Assembly (NCBI RefSeq): GCF_002803085.1
Contig: NZ_NNBJ01000011.1
Coordinates: forward strand, 461,161-525,160
Source of the DNA: Streptomyces sp. CB01201
Lineage (GTDB): Bacteria > Actinomycetota > Actinomycetes > Streptomycetales > Streptomycetaceae
Reading direction: 5' to 3'
DNA length: 64,000 bases
The translations under genes and the position numbers were made by a program. The notes under the pieces were generated by a model. The model worked only from the letters and a program-made list of their open reading frames with translations. It searched no databases and had not been told where the DNA came from. Shown here piece by piece: positions 25,697 to 33,751 of this stretch (position 1 is its first letter; every line of letters begins with the position of its first letter).

Positions 25697-26137
25697 ATGG
25701 AGGAGCTGGACCGTCAGATTGTGGATCTGCTCGTCAAGGACGGGCGGATGAGCTACACCGACCTGGGCAAGGCCACCGGCCTGTCCACCTCGGCGGTGCA
25801 CCAGCGCGTACGGCGGCTGGAGCAGCGCGGGGTCATCCGCGGATACGCGGCCGTCGTGGACCCCGAGGCAGTGGGCCTGCCGCTGACCGCGTTCATCTCG
25901 GTCAAACCCTTCGACCCCAGCGCCCCCGACGACATCGCGGAGCGCCTCGCGGGCGTGCCCGAGCTGGAGGCCTGCCACAGCGTGGCCGGGGACGAGAACT
26001 ACATCCTCAAGGTACGGGTCGCCACCCCGCTGGAACTGGAGCACCTGCTCACCCGCATCCGCACCCTGGCCGGCGTCTCGACCCGGACGACGGTGGTCCT
26101 GTCGACCCCGTACGAGGCACGGCCGCCGCATATCTAG
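25697..26137 (+). CDS. Lrp/AsnC-family regulator
   Basis: A 146-residue regulator: a winged helix in residues about 1-55 (LGKATGLSTSAVHQRVRRLEQRGVI) followed by a RAM ligand domain (ENYILKVRVATPLELEHLL). The ATG at 25697 has no ribosome site. TAGGTT ends eight bases before it and could serve as a -10, so a leaderless transcript is likely. The gene is 10 bp from the amidohydrolase gene on the same strand, and amino-acid-responsive control of that enzyme is a reasonable inference. Confidence 0.88.
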   Translation: MEELDRQIVDLLVKDGRMSYTDLGKATGLSTSAVHQRVRRLEQRGVIRGYAAVVDPEAVGLPLTAFISVKPFDPSAPDDIAERLAGVPELEACHSVAGDENYILKVRVATPLELEHLLTRIRTLAGVSTRTTVVLSTPYEARPPHI

Positions 26138-26147
26138 GCTGTCCTCC

Positions 26148-27806
26148 ATGAGTTCCGCGAGTTCGACGACCGAAGACACCACCGAAGAAGCCGCCCGGCG
26201 CACCGTCCTGCTGCGCGGTGGTGACGTGCACAGCCCCGCCGACCCCTTCGCCACCGCGATGGTCGTCGAACGCGGCCACGTCGCCTGGGTCGGCTCGGAG
26301 GGCGCCGCGGACGCCTTCGCCAGTGGCGTCGACGAGGTCGTCGACCTCGAAGGAGCCCTCGTCACCCCGGCGTTCACCGACGCACATGTGCACACCACCG
26401 CCACCGGCCTCGCCCTGACCGGCCTCGACCTGTCCTCGGCCCGCACCCTGGCCGAGGCCCTGGACGCCGTACGCGCCCACGCCGCCGCCCGCCCCGACGA
26501 CAAGGTGCTGCTCGGCAACGGCTGGGACGCGGCCCGCTGGCCCGAGCGACGCCACCCCTCGCGGGCCGAGCTCGATGCGGCCACCGGCGGGCGCCCGCTG
26601 TACCTGCCGCGCATCGACGTGCACTCCGCCGTCGTCACCACCGGCCTGCTCGACCTGGTCCCGGGCGTCCGCGACCTGCCCGGATACCGGGACGGCGAGC
26701 CGCTGACGGGCGCCGCCCACCACGCGGTGCGGGCCGCGGCCCACGCCGCGATCACCCCGCGCCAGCGCACCGAGGCCCAGCGCGCGGCGCTGCGGCGGGC
26801 CGCCTCGCTCGGCATCGGCAGCGTGCACGAGTGCGGCGGCCCCGACATCTCCGACGAGGACGACTTCACCTCCCTGCTCGCGCTGGCCCGCGACGGCGCG
26901 GGCCCCCGGGTCTTCGGCTACTGGGCCGAGCGCGTCGCCGGGGCCAAGGACGCCGATCGCATCCGCGAACTCGGTGCCGTCGGCGCGGCCGGCGACCTCT
27001 TCGTGGACGGCTCCCTCGGCTCCCACACCGCCTGCCTGCGCGCCCCGTACGCGGATGCCCCGCACACCGGCGCCCGTCACCTGGACGCCGCCGAGATCGC
27101 CACCCATGTGGCCGCCTGCACCGAGGCCGGCATCCAGGCCGGCTTCCACGCGATCGGGGACGCCGCCCTCAGCGCGGTCGTCGAGGGCGTACGGGCCGCC
27201 GCCGAGCGGGTCGGCCTCGCCCGGATCCGAGCCGCCCGGCACCGCGTCGAGCACGCCGAGATGCTGACGCCCGAGACGATCGCCGCCTTCGCCGAGCTGG
27301 GCCTCACCGCTTCCGTTCAGCCCGTCTTCGACGCGCTGTGGGGCGGCGAGGACGGCATGTACGCCGAGCGCCTCGGCGTCGAGCGGGCCCGCACCCTCAA
27401 CCCGTACGCGGCCCTGCTGCGGGCCGGGGTGCCGCTCGCCTTCGGCTCCGACGCCCCGGTGACCCCGCTCGGCCCGTGGGCGGCCCTGCGCGCGGCCGCC
27501 TTCCACCACACCCCCGAGCACCGCGTCTCCGCCCGCGCCGCCTTCACCGCCCACACCCGGGGCGGCTGGCGCGCGCTCGGCCGGGACGACGCGGGGACGC
27601 TGGTGCCGGGCGCCCCGGCCGACTACGCGGTCTGGCGCGCCGAAGACCTGGTGGTGCAGGCCCCGGACGACCGGGTGGCCCGCTGGTCCACCGATCCGCG
27701 CTCGGGCACCCCGGGCCTGCCCGACCTCACTCCGGGCGCGGCCCTGCCGGTCTGTCTGCGCACCGTGGTGTTCGGACAAACGGTATTCGCGCGTCCGAAC
27801 GAGTGA
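26148..27806 (+). CDS. YtcJ-like amidohydrolase
   Basis: A 552-residue metal-dependent hydrolase of the amidohydrolase-3 group. The HxH metal pair is at residues 80-82 (TDAHVHT). Later blocks are FVDGSLGSHTACL, GFHAIGDAALSAVVEGV, RHRVEHAEML and PLAFGSDAPVTPLGPWAAL with the final metal Asp. The substrate is unknown for most members, though amides, imides or formamides are likely. ATG at 26148 follows the Lrp stop closely, so the pair forms an operon. The product is cytoplasmic. Confidence 0.88.
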   Translation: MSSASSTTEDTTEEAARRTVLLRGGDVHSPADPFATAMVVERGHVAWVGSEGAADAFASGVDEVVDLEGALVTPAFTDAHVHTTATGLALTGLDLSSARTLAEALDAVRAHAAARPDDKVLLGNGWDAARWPERRHPSRAELDAATGGRPLYLPRIDVHSAVVTTGLLDLVPGVRDLPGYRDGEPLTGAAHHAVRAAAHAAITPRQRTEAQRAALRRAASLGIGSVHECGGPDISDEDDFTSLLALARDGAGPRVFGYWAERVAGAKDADRIRELGAVGAAGDLFVDGSLGSHTACLRAPYADAPHTGARHLDAAEIATHVAACTEAGIQAGFHAIGDAALSAVVEGVRAAAERVGLARIRAARHRVEHAEMLTPETIAAFAELGLTASVQPVFDALWGGEDGMYAERLGVERARTLNPYAALLRAGVPLAFGSDAPVTPLGPWAALRAAAFHHTPEHRVSARAAFTAHTRGGWRALGRDDAGTLVPGAPADYAVWRAEDLVVQAPDDRVARWSTDPRSGTPGLPDLTPGAALPVCLRTVVFGQTVFARPNE

Positions 27807-28377
27807 CATGGGGACATTTCGTACCGCCGAAGGGTGGCCGTCACGGCATCGCCACGACCTGCGGATCTTCGGGACTGACCTGGTGATTTGAAAAAACGTC
27901 GCAGCTCAATCGGCTGTTGACAGAACGCGGCAACGGGCCGGTAGGTTCGGCCGAGTCCACCACAGGACTGTCCGACCGGTTGAACCTCCACGCAGTCGTC
28001 GAACGCCGCTGGGTCATGGGGTGGTGTGCCGCACCGGCGCACCACCACTGGCAGCCAGGTTCAGCGCCCGCGCCTCGGGGGCGAGGGAAGGTTTCAGCCG
28101 CGAGGGCGTCCCCCCTGCCCGCCGAGGGCCCGGGGAAGGTGCGACCCGGGTGGGGCCCGGATGCTCAGTAGACAACGGCTTTCGGTCGACCCGCAGCCAG
28201 CGGGTCCCAGGTCGGCCCGAAGGGCGCCGGGCCCCCGTACCGACACGTTGACATCCGGCATTCCGGCAGATCCCCACCGCCATCCGGGCGCATCCGACAC
28301 CACACACCCTCGCGGTACGGCCTGATCACGACCGCTCGCTATGGTGGACCCCTGCGTACGGACAATAAGGGGCAGCA
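27807..28377 (+). other. 571-bp non-coding stretch upstream of ppm1 with a promoter-like site
   Basis: No protein gene is credible here. TTGACA at 27917-27922 and TAGGTT at 27942-27947 (19-bp spacer) resemble a housekeeping promoter about 430 bp ahead of ppm1. The region between carries several GC hairpins, for example CCCGG with CCGGG near 28130-28150. It could encode a long 5' leader or a small RNA. No known riboswitch consensus was recognised. Confidence 0.45.
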
Positions 28378-29142
28378 GTGAACGACGGCGGTCAGAGGCG
28401 GTACGGCCCGCTGGGCAAGGCCTTGGTGATCATTCCGACCTACAACGAGGCGGAGAACATCAAGCCGATCGTCGCCCGCGTCAGGGCGGCGGTCCCCGAG
28501 GCCCACGTCCTGGTCGCCGACGACAACAGCCCCGACGGCACGGGCAAGTTCGCGGACGAGATCGCGGCCGAGGACGACCAGGTGCACGTGCTGCACCGCA
28601 AGGGCAAGGAAGGTCTCGGCGCCGCCTATCTGGCAGGTTTCCGCTGGGGCATCGAGCACGATTACGGCGTCCTCGTGGAGATGGACGCCGACGGCTCCCA
28701 CCAGCCCGAGGAGCTGCCCCGGCTGCTCACCGCGCTCAAGGGCGCCGACCTGGTGCTCGGCTCCCGCTGGGTGCCCGGCGGCCGGATCGTGAACTGGCCC
28801 AAGTACCGCGAGTACATCTCGCGCGGCGGCTCCACCTACTCCCGGCTGCTCCTCGGCGTCCCGATCCGCGATGTCACCGGCGGCTTCCGGGCCTTCCGCC
28901 GCGAGACCCTCGAAGGCCTCGGCCTCGACGAGGTCGCCTCGGCCGGCTACTGCTTCCAGGTGGACCTCGCCCGTCGGGCGGTCGCCGCGGGCTTCCACGT
29001 GGTCGAGGTGCCCATCACGTTCGTCGAGCGCGAACGCGGTGACTCCAAGATGAGCAACGACATCCTGGTCGAGGCGCTCTGGCGGGTCACCGCCTGGGGC
29101 GTCGAGTCCCGCGCCAACAAGCTTCTGGGCCGCAAGCCGTAG
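28378..29142 (+). CDS. ppm1: Polyprenol-phosphate mannosyltransferase
   Basis: Transfers mannose from GDP-mannose to polyprenyl phosphate, making the donor for protein O-mannosylation and cell-envelope glycans. It is a 254-residue GT2 enzyme with VIIPTYNEAENI at the N-terminus, the DxD metal motif DAD (residues 103-105), GSRWVPGG and DVTGGFRAFRR. It has no membrane domain, unlike fused mycobacterial forms. GTG at 28378 follows GGGGCAGCA. The S. coelicolor homologue (SCO1423, from memory) is required for phage phiC31 infection through glycosylation. It is adjacent to fxsA and rbpA, as in that genome. Confidence 0.9.
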   Translation: MNDGGQRRYGPLGKALVIIPTYNEAENIKPIVARVRAAVPEAHVLVADDNSPDGTGKFADEIAAEDDQVHVLHRKGKEGLGAAYLAGFRWGIEHDYGVLVEMDADGSHQPEELPRLLTALKGADLVLGSRWVPGGRIVNWPKYREYISRGGSTYSRLLLGVPIRDVTGGFRAFRRETLEGLGLDEVASAGYCFQVDLARRAVAAGFHVVEVPITFVERERGDSKMSNDILVEALWRVTAWGVESRANKLLGRKP

Positions 29143-29278
29143 GGCGCGGGGGCGCTCCGGTCAGGCCGCGGGCGCTCCGGCCCGGCCGGGGGATGCCCCC
29201 TGTGGCCGGTCGTCCGGCCACAGGCGTACTGATCTCCTCCTTACGCCGTCCGGATCGCCGCCCAGGCACACTGGGAGC

Positions 29279-29860
29279 ATGACGACCGGCACTCCGCCTC
29301 CGACAGCTCCCAAGCGCTCGCGCGCACGCACCTTCGTACCCCTGGGGATCGCCGCCTGGCTGGTCCTGGAGATCTGGCTGCTCACCGTGGTGGCCTCGGC
29401 CACCAGCGGACTCCTGGTGCTGCTGCTGCTCGTCGGCGGTCTGCTGCTCGGCAGCTACGTCATCAAGCGGGCCGGCCGCCGCGCCTTCCGCAATCTCACC
29501 GAGGCGTTCAAGGAGCAGCAGTCCGGCGCGTCCCCCACGGCCGCGAAGGGCGGCGGCGAGGGCAACGCGCTGACGATGCTCGGCGGTCTGCTCCTGATCA
29601 TCCCCGGCTTCGTCTCGGACGCGCTGGGGCTGCTCTGTCTGCTCCCGCCGGTGCGGAAGCACGTCACCCGCTTCGCGCAGCGCTCGCTGGACAAGCGGAT
29701 GCGGGCCGCGGGCGGCGGCCCCCTCGGGGACGCCTTCCAGCAGGCCCGCATCCACTATCCCGACGGCAAGGTCGTGCCGGGCGAGGTCATCAGGGAGGAC
29801 GGGTCCTCCGCCTACCCGCCGCGCGAGGACCGGGGCCCGCGTCCGCCGCTGGTTTCCTGA
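29279..29860 (+). CDS. fxsA: FxsA family membrane protein
   Basis: A 193-residue membrane protein of the FxsA family, named after suppression of phage T7 exclusion in E. coli; its cellular role is unclear. Hydrophobic segments are LGIAAWLVLEIWLLTVVAS, GLLVLLLLVGGLLLGSYVI and MLGGLLLIIPGFVSDALGLL. The cytosolic tail is rich in Arg and Asp. ATG at 29279 has almost no spacing after GGGAG, while CACACT lies just upstream, so leaderless transcription is possible. An exact eight-copy 16-bp repeat begins at its stop codon. Confidence 0.88.
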   Translation: MTTGTPPPTAPKRSRARTFVPLGIAAWLVLEIWLLTVVASATSGLLVLLLLVGGLLLGSYVIKRAGRRAFRNLTEAFKEQQSGASPTAAKGGGEGNALTMLGGLLLIIPGFVSDALGLLCLLPPVRKHVTRFAQRSLDKRMRAAGGGPLGDAFQQARIHYPDGKVVPGEVIREDGSSAYPPREDRGPRPPLVS

Positions 29861-29986
29861 GCGCAGTTCGGCCTGAGCGTAGTTCGGCCTGACCGTACGT
29901 CGGCCTGACCGTACGTCGGGCCGACCGCGGTTCGGGCCGACCGCGGTTCGGGCCGACCGAGGTTCGGGCCGACCGCGGTTCGGAGT
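29859..29986 (+). repeat. Eight exact-length 16-bp tandem repeats
   Basis: Units begin at 29859, 29875, 29891, 29907, 29923, 29939, 29955 and 29971. They grade from GAGCGCAGTTCGGCCT to GACCGCGGTTCGGGCC. Neighbouring units differ at only a few positions, which indicates stepwise duplication. The array starts inside the fxsA stop codon and ends 24 bp before the terminator hairpin. Confidence 0.95.
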
Positions 29987-30009
29987 CCGACGAGCCCAGC
30001 CCACGCAAA

Positions 30010-30053
30010 AGCTGAGGGCCGGTCACACCAGACGGTGTGACCGGCCCTCAGCT
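30010..30053. terminator. 20-bp perfect hairpin terminator between fxsA and rbpA
   Basis: A 20-bp perfect stem (30010-30029 with 30034-30053) encloses a 4-nt AGAC loop. On the minus strand it is followed by a short T-run (CTTTTG), so it mainly suits rbpA. It lies between convergent genes and can act on both. Confidence 0.92.
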
Positions 30054-30082
30054 GTTGTGCGCTGTATCGCCGAACTGCGCGA

Positions 30083-30457
30083 TCAGGCGGACTTGCGGCT
30101 GTCGCGCGGATGCACGGCAATGTTCATGGTGCCGGAACGAAGGACCTCCAGCCTTTCGGCCAGAACCTCCTCCAGCTCCTCGCGGGTGCGCCGCTCCATG
30201 AGCATGTCCCAGTGCGTACGCGCGGGCTTGCCCTTCTTCTCTTCAGGGCCGTCGCCGTCCACCAGGAGTGCGGGGGCCCCGCAGACCTTGCACTCCCACT
30301 CCGGCGGAATCTCCGCCTCCACCGAGAAGGGCATCTCAAAGCGATGTCCCTTCTCGCATGCGTACTCCACGGCCTGGCGCGGGGCCAGATCGATGCCGCG
30401 GTCGGTCTCGTAGCTCGTCACCACGAGGCGCGTGCCGCGAAGAGCTCGCTCACTCAT
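30083..30457 (-). CDS. rbpA: RNA polymerase-binding protein RbpA
   Basis: Binds RNA polymerase and the principal sigma factor HrdB and stimulates transcription; it also affects rifampicin tolerance. The 124-residue protein has the zinc-binding core YACEKGHRFEMPF ... WECKVCG and the C-terminal sigma-interacting helix (RTREELEEVLAERLEVLRSG). ATG at 30457 follows GGGAGGCACGATT. A strong sigma-R promoter match lies at 30519-30545, agreeing with known disulphide-stress control of rbpA in S. coelicolor. Confidence 0.96.
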   Translation of the reverse strand: MSERALRGTRLVVTSYETDRGIDLAPRQAVEYACEKGHRFEMPFSVEAEIPPEWECKVCGAPALLVDGDGPEEKKGKPARTHWDMLMERRTREELEEVLAERLEVLRSGTMNIAVHPRDSRKSA

Positions 30458-30518
30458 GAATCGTGCCTCCCGGGCTTGTCGCCCACAGGACAGGTGTCAC
30501 TGTCGTCGTCATCCGGTC

Positions 30519-30545
30519 AACGTCCGGTCGGCGGTAAAGATTCCC
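30519..30545 (-). promoter_or_regulatory. Sigma-R type promoter of rbpA
   Basis: Reading the minus strand, GGGAAT (30540-30545) is followed after exactly 18 bp by GTTG (GTT at 30519-30521). This matches the sigma-R consensus GGGAAT-N18-GTT. It lies about 60 bp upstream of the rbpA ATG. Confidence 0.88.
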
Positions 30546-30607
30546 GTTCTGGGTCATGCGTCGCCGTCGTGCCGCCCCTTGTTGTACCCACCAGTGACCG
30601 GTTTGTC

Positions 30608-30625
30608 ACATCTGACAGCAGATGT
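30608..30625. repeat. Inverted repeat ACATCTG-ACAG-CAGATGT
   Basis: Perfect 7-bp arms around a 4-nt centre lie in a comparatively AT-rich patch between the MFS gene end (30712) and the rbpA promoter. It may end the MFS transcript or serve as an operator for rbpA; sequence alone does not decide. Confidence 0.5.
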
Positions 30626-30711
30626 CACCCAGCGTCTTCTCTACTTGAGCACGCAGTAACGGTCCGCCTGGCAGGCCAAAGGCGTACACTACCGGCCTTT
30701 CACTTCAACGT

Positions 30712-32094
30712 CTAAATCCGCGCCGGAACGGGATTCCCCGCGGCGGCCACGGCAGCCCGCACCGGCACCCGGGCGAGCAGGACGAATCCGACCGCGAAGA
30801 AGACCACCAGCGAGATGATGGCATCCCGGTAGCTCCCGGTCAGCTGATACGCGAGACCGAACACCAATGGCCCCAGCCAGCTCAGGCCGCGGTCGCTCAT
30901 CTCGTAGGCCGAGAAGTACTCGGCCTCCTTGCCGCTCGGCACCATGTGTGAGAAAAGCGACCTCGAAAGCGCCTGGCTGCCGCCGAGCACCGTGCCGATC
31001 GCGCCCGCGAGCACGAAGAACAGCACCGGCTGACGGGCCGGCAGGAAGAAGCCGACCCCGAGGATCACCGCCCAGACGGCGAGCGAGCCCAGGATCGTGC
31101 GCTTCGCCCCGTACGTCCGCGCGAGCCGCCCCATCCCGAGTGCCCCGGCCACCGCCAGGACCTGCACCAGCAGCACGGCCACGATGAGCGTGTCCTGATC
31201 CAGGCCGAGTTCCTCGGAGCCGTAGATCGAGGCCTGCGAGATGACCGTCTGCACACCGTCGTTGTAGATGAGGTACGCGAGCAGGAACGCGAGGGTGAGC
31301 GGACGGGCCCGCATGTCCCGCAGCGTCGAGATCAGTTGCCGCCAGCCCGCGCCGACCCGCCCGTCGACCGCGCCGGCCCGGCCCTCGGCCGTCGCGACCT
31401 TGCGGTCGCGCAGCCTCCGCAGCGGCACCAGCGTGAACGCGCCCCACCAGACTCCGGCCGAGGCGAGGCAGATCCGTACCGCGGCCGACTCGGACAGGCC
31501 GAAGCCGGCGTGCCCCGAGTACAGGATCAGGTTGAGGACGAGGACGCCGGCGCCCGAGGTGTAGCCGAACGCCCAGCCCCGCGAGGAGACCTGGTCACGC
31601 TCCTCGGGGCCGGCGATCTGCGGCAGATAGGCGTTGTAGAGGACCATCGAGACGGACAGGGACGCGTTGGCGACGATCAGCAGCACCGCCCCCAGCAGAT
31701 AGCGGTGCCCGTCGAGGAAGAACATCCCGGCCGTGGCCGCGGCACCCGTGTAGGCGGCGGCCGCCAGGAGGGGCTTCTTGCGGCCGGTGCGGTCGGCGGC
31801 GGCGCCCACGATCGGCATCAGGATCACCGCGAAGATCACCGATGCGGAGACCGCGTACGCGAAGAGCGAGCCCGCGCGCACCGGTATGCCCAGTGGGTGC
31901 ACGAACCCGTCGACATCGGCCGCCGACTTGGCGATCGAGGTCAGATAGGGGCCGAGGAACACCGTGAGCACGCTCGTCGAATACACCGAGCAGGCGAAGT
32001 CGTAGAAGTACCAGCCGTGTTGTTCCCGTTTGCGGTCGGCCGCGGCGGCCGGCTGTTCCGGCCGGTCCAGCGTGTCCATGGCTTCAGCGCTCAA
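30712..32094 (-). CDS. MFS transporter of the Atg22/UMF1 type
   Basis: A 460-residue, twelve-helix permease. The N-terminal YFYDFACSVYSTSVLTVFLGPYL and the loop AAADRTGRKKPLLA are typical of the UMF1/Atg22-like branch of the major facilitator superfamily. Amino acid or metabolite efflux is the family expectation, and the substrate is unknown. TTG at 32094 is preferred because GAGGGGGCGCGGG precedes it; ATG at 32079 has no good ribosome site. It lies 54 bp downstream of the GDPD gene start and may be its operon partner. Confidence 0.82.
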   Translation of the reverse strand: MSAEAMDTLDRPEQPAAAADRKREQHGWYFYDFACSVYSTSVLTVFLGPYLTSIAKSAADVDGFVHPLGIPVRAGSLFAYAVSASVIFAVILMPIVGAAADRTGRKKPLLAAAAYTGAAATAGMFFLDGHRYLLGAVLLIVANASLSVSMVLYNAYLPQIAGPEERDQVSSRGWAFGYTSGAGVLVLNLILYSGHAGFGLSESAAVRICLASAGVWWGAFTLVPLRRLRDRKVATAEGRAGAVDGRVGAGWRQLISTLRDMRARPLTLAFLLAYLIYNDGVQTVISQASIYGSEELGLDQDTLIVAVLLVQVLAVAGALGMGRLARTYGAKRTILGSLAVWAVILGVGFFLPARQPVLFFVLAGAIGTVLGGSQALSRSLFSHMVPSGKEAEYFSAYEMSDRGLSWLGPLVFGLAYQLTGSYRDAIISLVVFFAVGFVLLARVPVRAAVAAAGNPVPARI

Positions 32095-32148
32095 CCCGCG
32101 CCCCCTCGCTCGTGCCCGTACGCGAAGCGGTGGCTGCCGGGGGTCGGG

Positions 32149-32913
32149 TCAGTGCCAGACGCCCCGGTCGGTCAGTACCGTGCGCAGTGTCTCCAGATGA
32201 TCGTTCATGATGCCATCCACGCCAAGGTCGAGCAGCGCCCTCATGCGCTCGGGGTCGTTGATCGTCCAGACGTGGACCTGGAGGCCGAGCGCGTGCGCGG
32301 TCCGCACGAAGCGGTGGTCCACGACCGGGATGCCGTACTGGCTCTCGGGGACCTGGGCGCTGACGGCGCCGGGTCGCAGCGGCACCGGGATCCCGTACGA
32401 GCGAAGTCGCAGCGCGGCGATGCCCAGCACTCCGTAGGAGGTGGCCAGGCGCGGTCCCGCGAGCCGGTGCGCCCTGGCGACCCGGGCCTCCGAGAACGAG
32501 CCGACGCAGACCCGGTCCCAGGCGTTGGTCCGACGGATGAGGTCGACCAGCGGGGCCAGCGCGGACTCGGCCTTGAGGTCGACGTTCCAGCGGGCCTCGG
32601 GGAAGGACTCCAGGAGTTCCTCGAACAGCGGCAGCGGCTCGCGCCCGGCCACCCGGGCCCGCTTCACCTCGTCCCAGCTCAGCTCGGCGATCCTGCCCCG
32701 GGCGTCGGTGACCCGGTCGAGCGTCGCGTCGTGGAACGCGACCAGGCGGCCGTCGGCCGTGGTGTGCACATCGGTCTCGAAGTACCGGTAACCGGCCTCG
32801 GCCGCACGCTCGAAGGCGGCGGCCGTGTTCTCGATGCCGTCGGCCGCCCCGCCGCGGTGGGCGAACGGGATCGGCGAGGGGTGGTCCAGATAAGGGTGGC
32901 GTACGCGAGTCAC
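32149..32913 (-). CDS. Glycerophosphodiester phosphodiesterase
   Basis: Hydrolyses glycerophosphodiesters to glycerol 3-phosphate and an alcohol. The 254-residue GDPD barrel carries the catalytic pair in PFAHRGGAADGIENTAAAF, the metal ligands in YFETDVHTTADGRLVAFHD, and LDLGVDGIMNDHLE near the end. There is no signal peptide, so it is cytoplasmic. GTG at 32913 overlaps the stop of the YczE-like gene (GTGA), so the two are translationally coupled. Confidence 0.9.
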   Translation of the reverse strand: MTRVRHPYLDHPSPIPFAHRGGAADGIENTAAAFERAAEAGYRYFETDVHTTADGRLVAFHDATLDRVTDARGRIAELSWDEVKRARVAGREPLPLFEELLESFPEARWNVDLKAESALAPLVDLIRRTNAWDRVCVGSFSEARVARAHRLAGPRLATSYGVLGIAALRLRSYGIPVPLRPGAVSAQVPESQYGIPVVDHRFVRTAHALGLQVHVWTINDPERMRALLDLGVDGIMNDHLETLRTVLTDRGVWH

Positions 32914-33650
32914 CGGGGAAGTATCGCGCGCTTCGGTGACGCAGGTGCGACGGCGGGGTTGCCCTCGGGTGCGGGTGCGGGTGCGGGTGCGGGTGCGGGT
33001 GCGGGTGCGGAAGCGGAAGCGGTAGGGGTAGAGGTGGCGGAGGTGGTTGCCGTGGCCGGGGGCGCTTCCGGGATCGCGAAGACGCGGAGGAAGAACTGGG
33101 CGAGCGGTCCGATCGCCAGGGCGTACAGGACCGTGCCGACGCCGAGTGAACCGCCGAGCAGGAATCCCGTCGCCACTACGACGACCTCAAGTGACGTACG
33201 GACGAGCCGAATTGAGCGTCCCGTCGCCCTGTGCAGGCCGGTCATCAGGCCGTCGCGCGGGCCCGGGCCGAAGCGGGCCGAGATGTAGAGGCCGGTCGCC
33301 ACCCCGTTGCAGACGATCGCGGCGGCCGTCAGCGGAACCTGGCCGAGCAGCCCGTGCACATCGGGTACGACGGCGAGGGTCGCGTCCATGAAGACGCCGA
33401 TCGCGAAGACGTTGGAGACCGTGCCGAGCCCCGGCCGCTGGCGCAGCGGGATCCACAGGAGCAGGACCGCCGCCCCGACGATGATGGACACGACGCCGAT
33501 CGAGAGACCGGTGTGCTTGGCGAGGCCCTGGTGCAGCACCCCCCAGGGTTCGAGGCCGAGTCCGGCGCGGACGAGCAGCCCGGAGCTGACGCCGTACAGC
33601 GCCAGGCCGACGTAGAGCTGGACCACCCTCCGGGTGAGGTGCGTGGACAA
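32910..33650 (-). CDS. YczE-family membrane protein
   Basis: A 246-residue membrane protein with about five helices (LYVGLALYGVSSGLLVRAGL; GVVSIIVGAAVLLLWIPL; others) and the family stretch ARFGPGPRDGLMTGL. Bacterial YczE is linked to production of lipopeptides and is commonly controlled by a divergent MocR regulator, which is present here. The C-terminus carries a run of Ala-Pro dipeptides from a 7-copy hexanucleotide repeat, probably a flexible tail. TTG at 33650 follows GGGGGCCCACC; longer versions would run into the regulator's promoter. Confidence 0.8.
   Translation of the reverse strand: MSTHLTRRVVQLYVGLALYGVSSGLLVRAGLGLEPWGVLHQGLAKHTGLSIGVVSIIVGAAVLLLWIPLRQRPGLGTVSNVFAIGVFMDATLAVVPDVHGLLGQVPLTAAAIVCNGVATGLYISARFGPGPRDGLMTGLHRATGRSIRLVRTSLEVVVVATGFLLGGSLGVGTVLYALAIGPLAQFFLRVFAIPEAPPATATTSATSTPTASASAPAPAPAPAPAPAPEGNPAVAPASPKRAILPR
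32968..33009. repeat. Seven perfect GGTGCG hexanucleotide repeats
   Basis: A microsatellite inside the 3' end of the YczE-like gene, encoding alternating Ala and Pro on the minus strand. Changes in copy number would preserve the frame. Confidence 0.95.
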
Positions 33651-33674
33651 GGTGGGCCCCCTGTGTGGTGGTAG

Positions 33675-33745
33675 TGGACTGACCCGTGCCACTCTGTGGC
33701 GGCACAATGGACTGCAACCATGGCCAATTCCGGGAAGGTGGACTG
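33675..33745. promoter_or_regulatory. Three TGGACTG direct repeats in the yczE/mocR divergent promoter
   Basis: TGGACTG occurs at 33675-33681, 33708-33714 and 33739-33745, that is 33 and 31 bp apart, about three helical turns. The outer two extend to GTGGACTGAC. The array fills the 101-bp gap between the divergent starts. Long-spaced direct repeats are typical targets of MocR-type regulators. Confidence 0.65.
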
Positions 33746-33751
33746 ACTTCG

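Noticed and set aside
29859..30004. Extension of coding sequence through the 16-bp repeats
   Set aside because: fxsA stops at 29860, and the translated repeats (Arg/Pro/Gly/Ser-rich) have no start signal. A 16-bp unit also shifts frame every copy.
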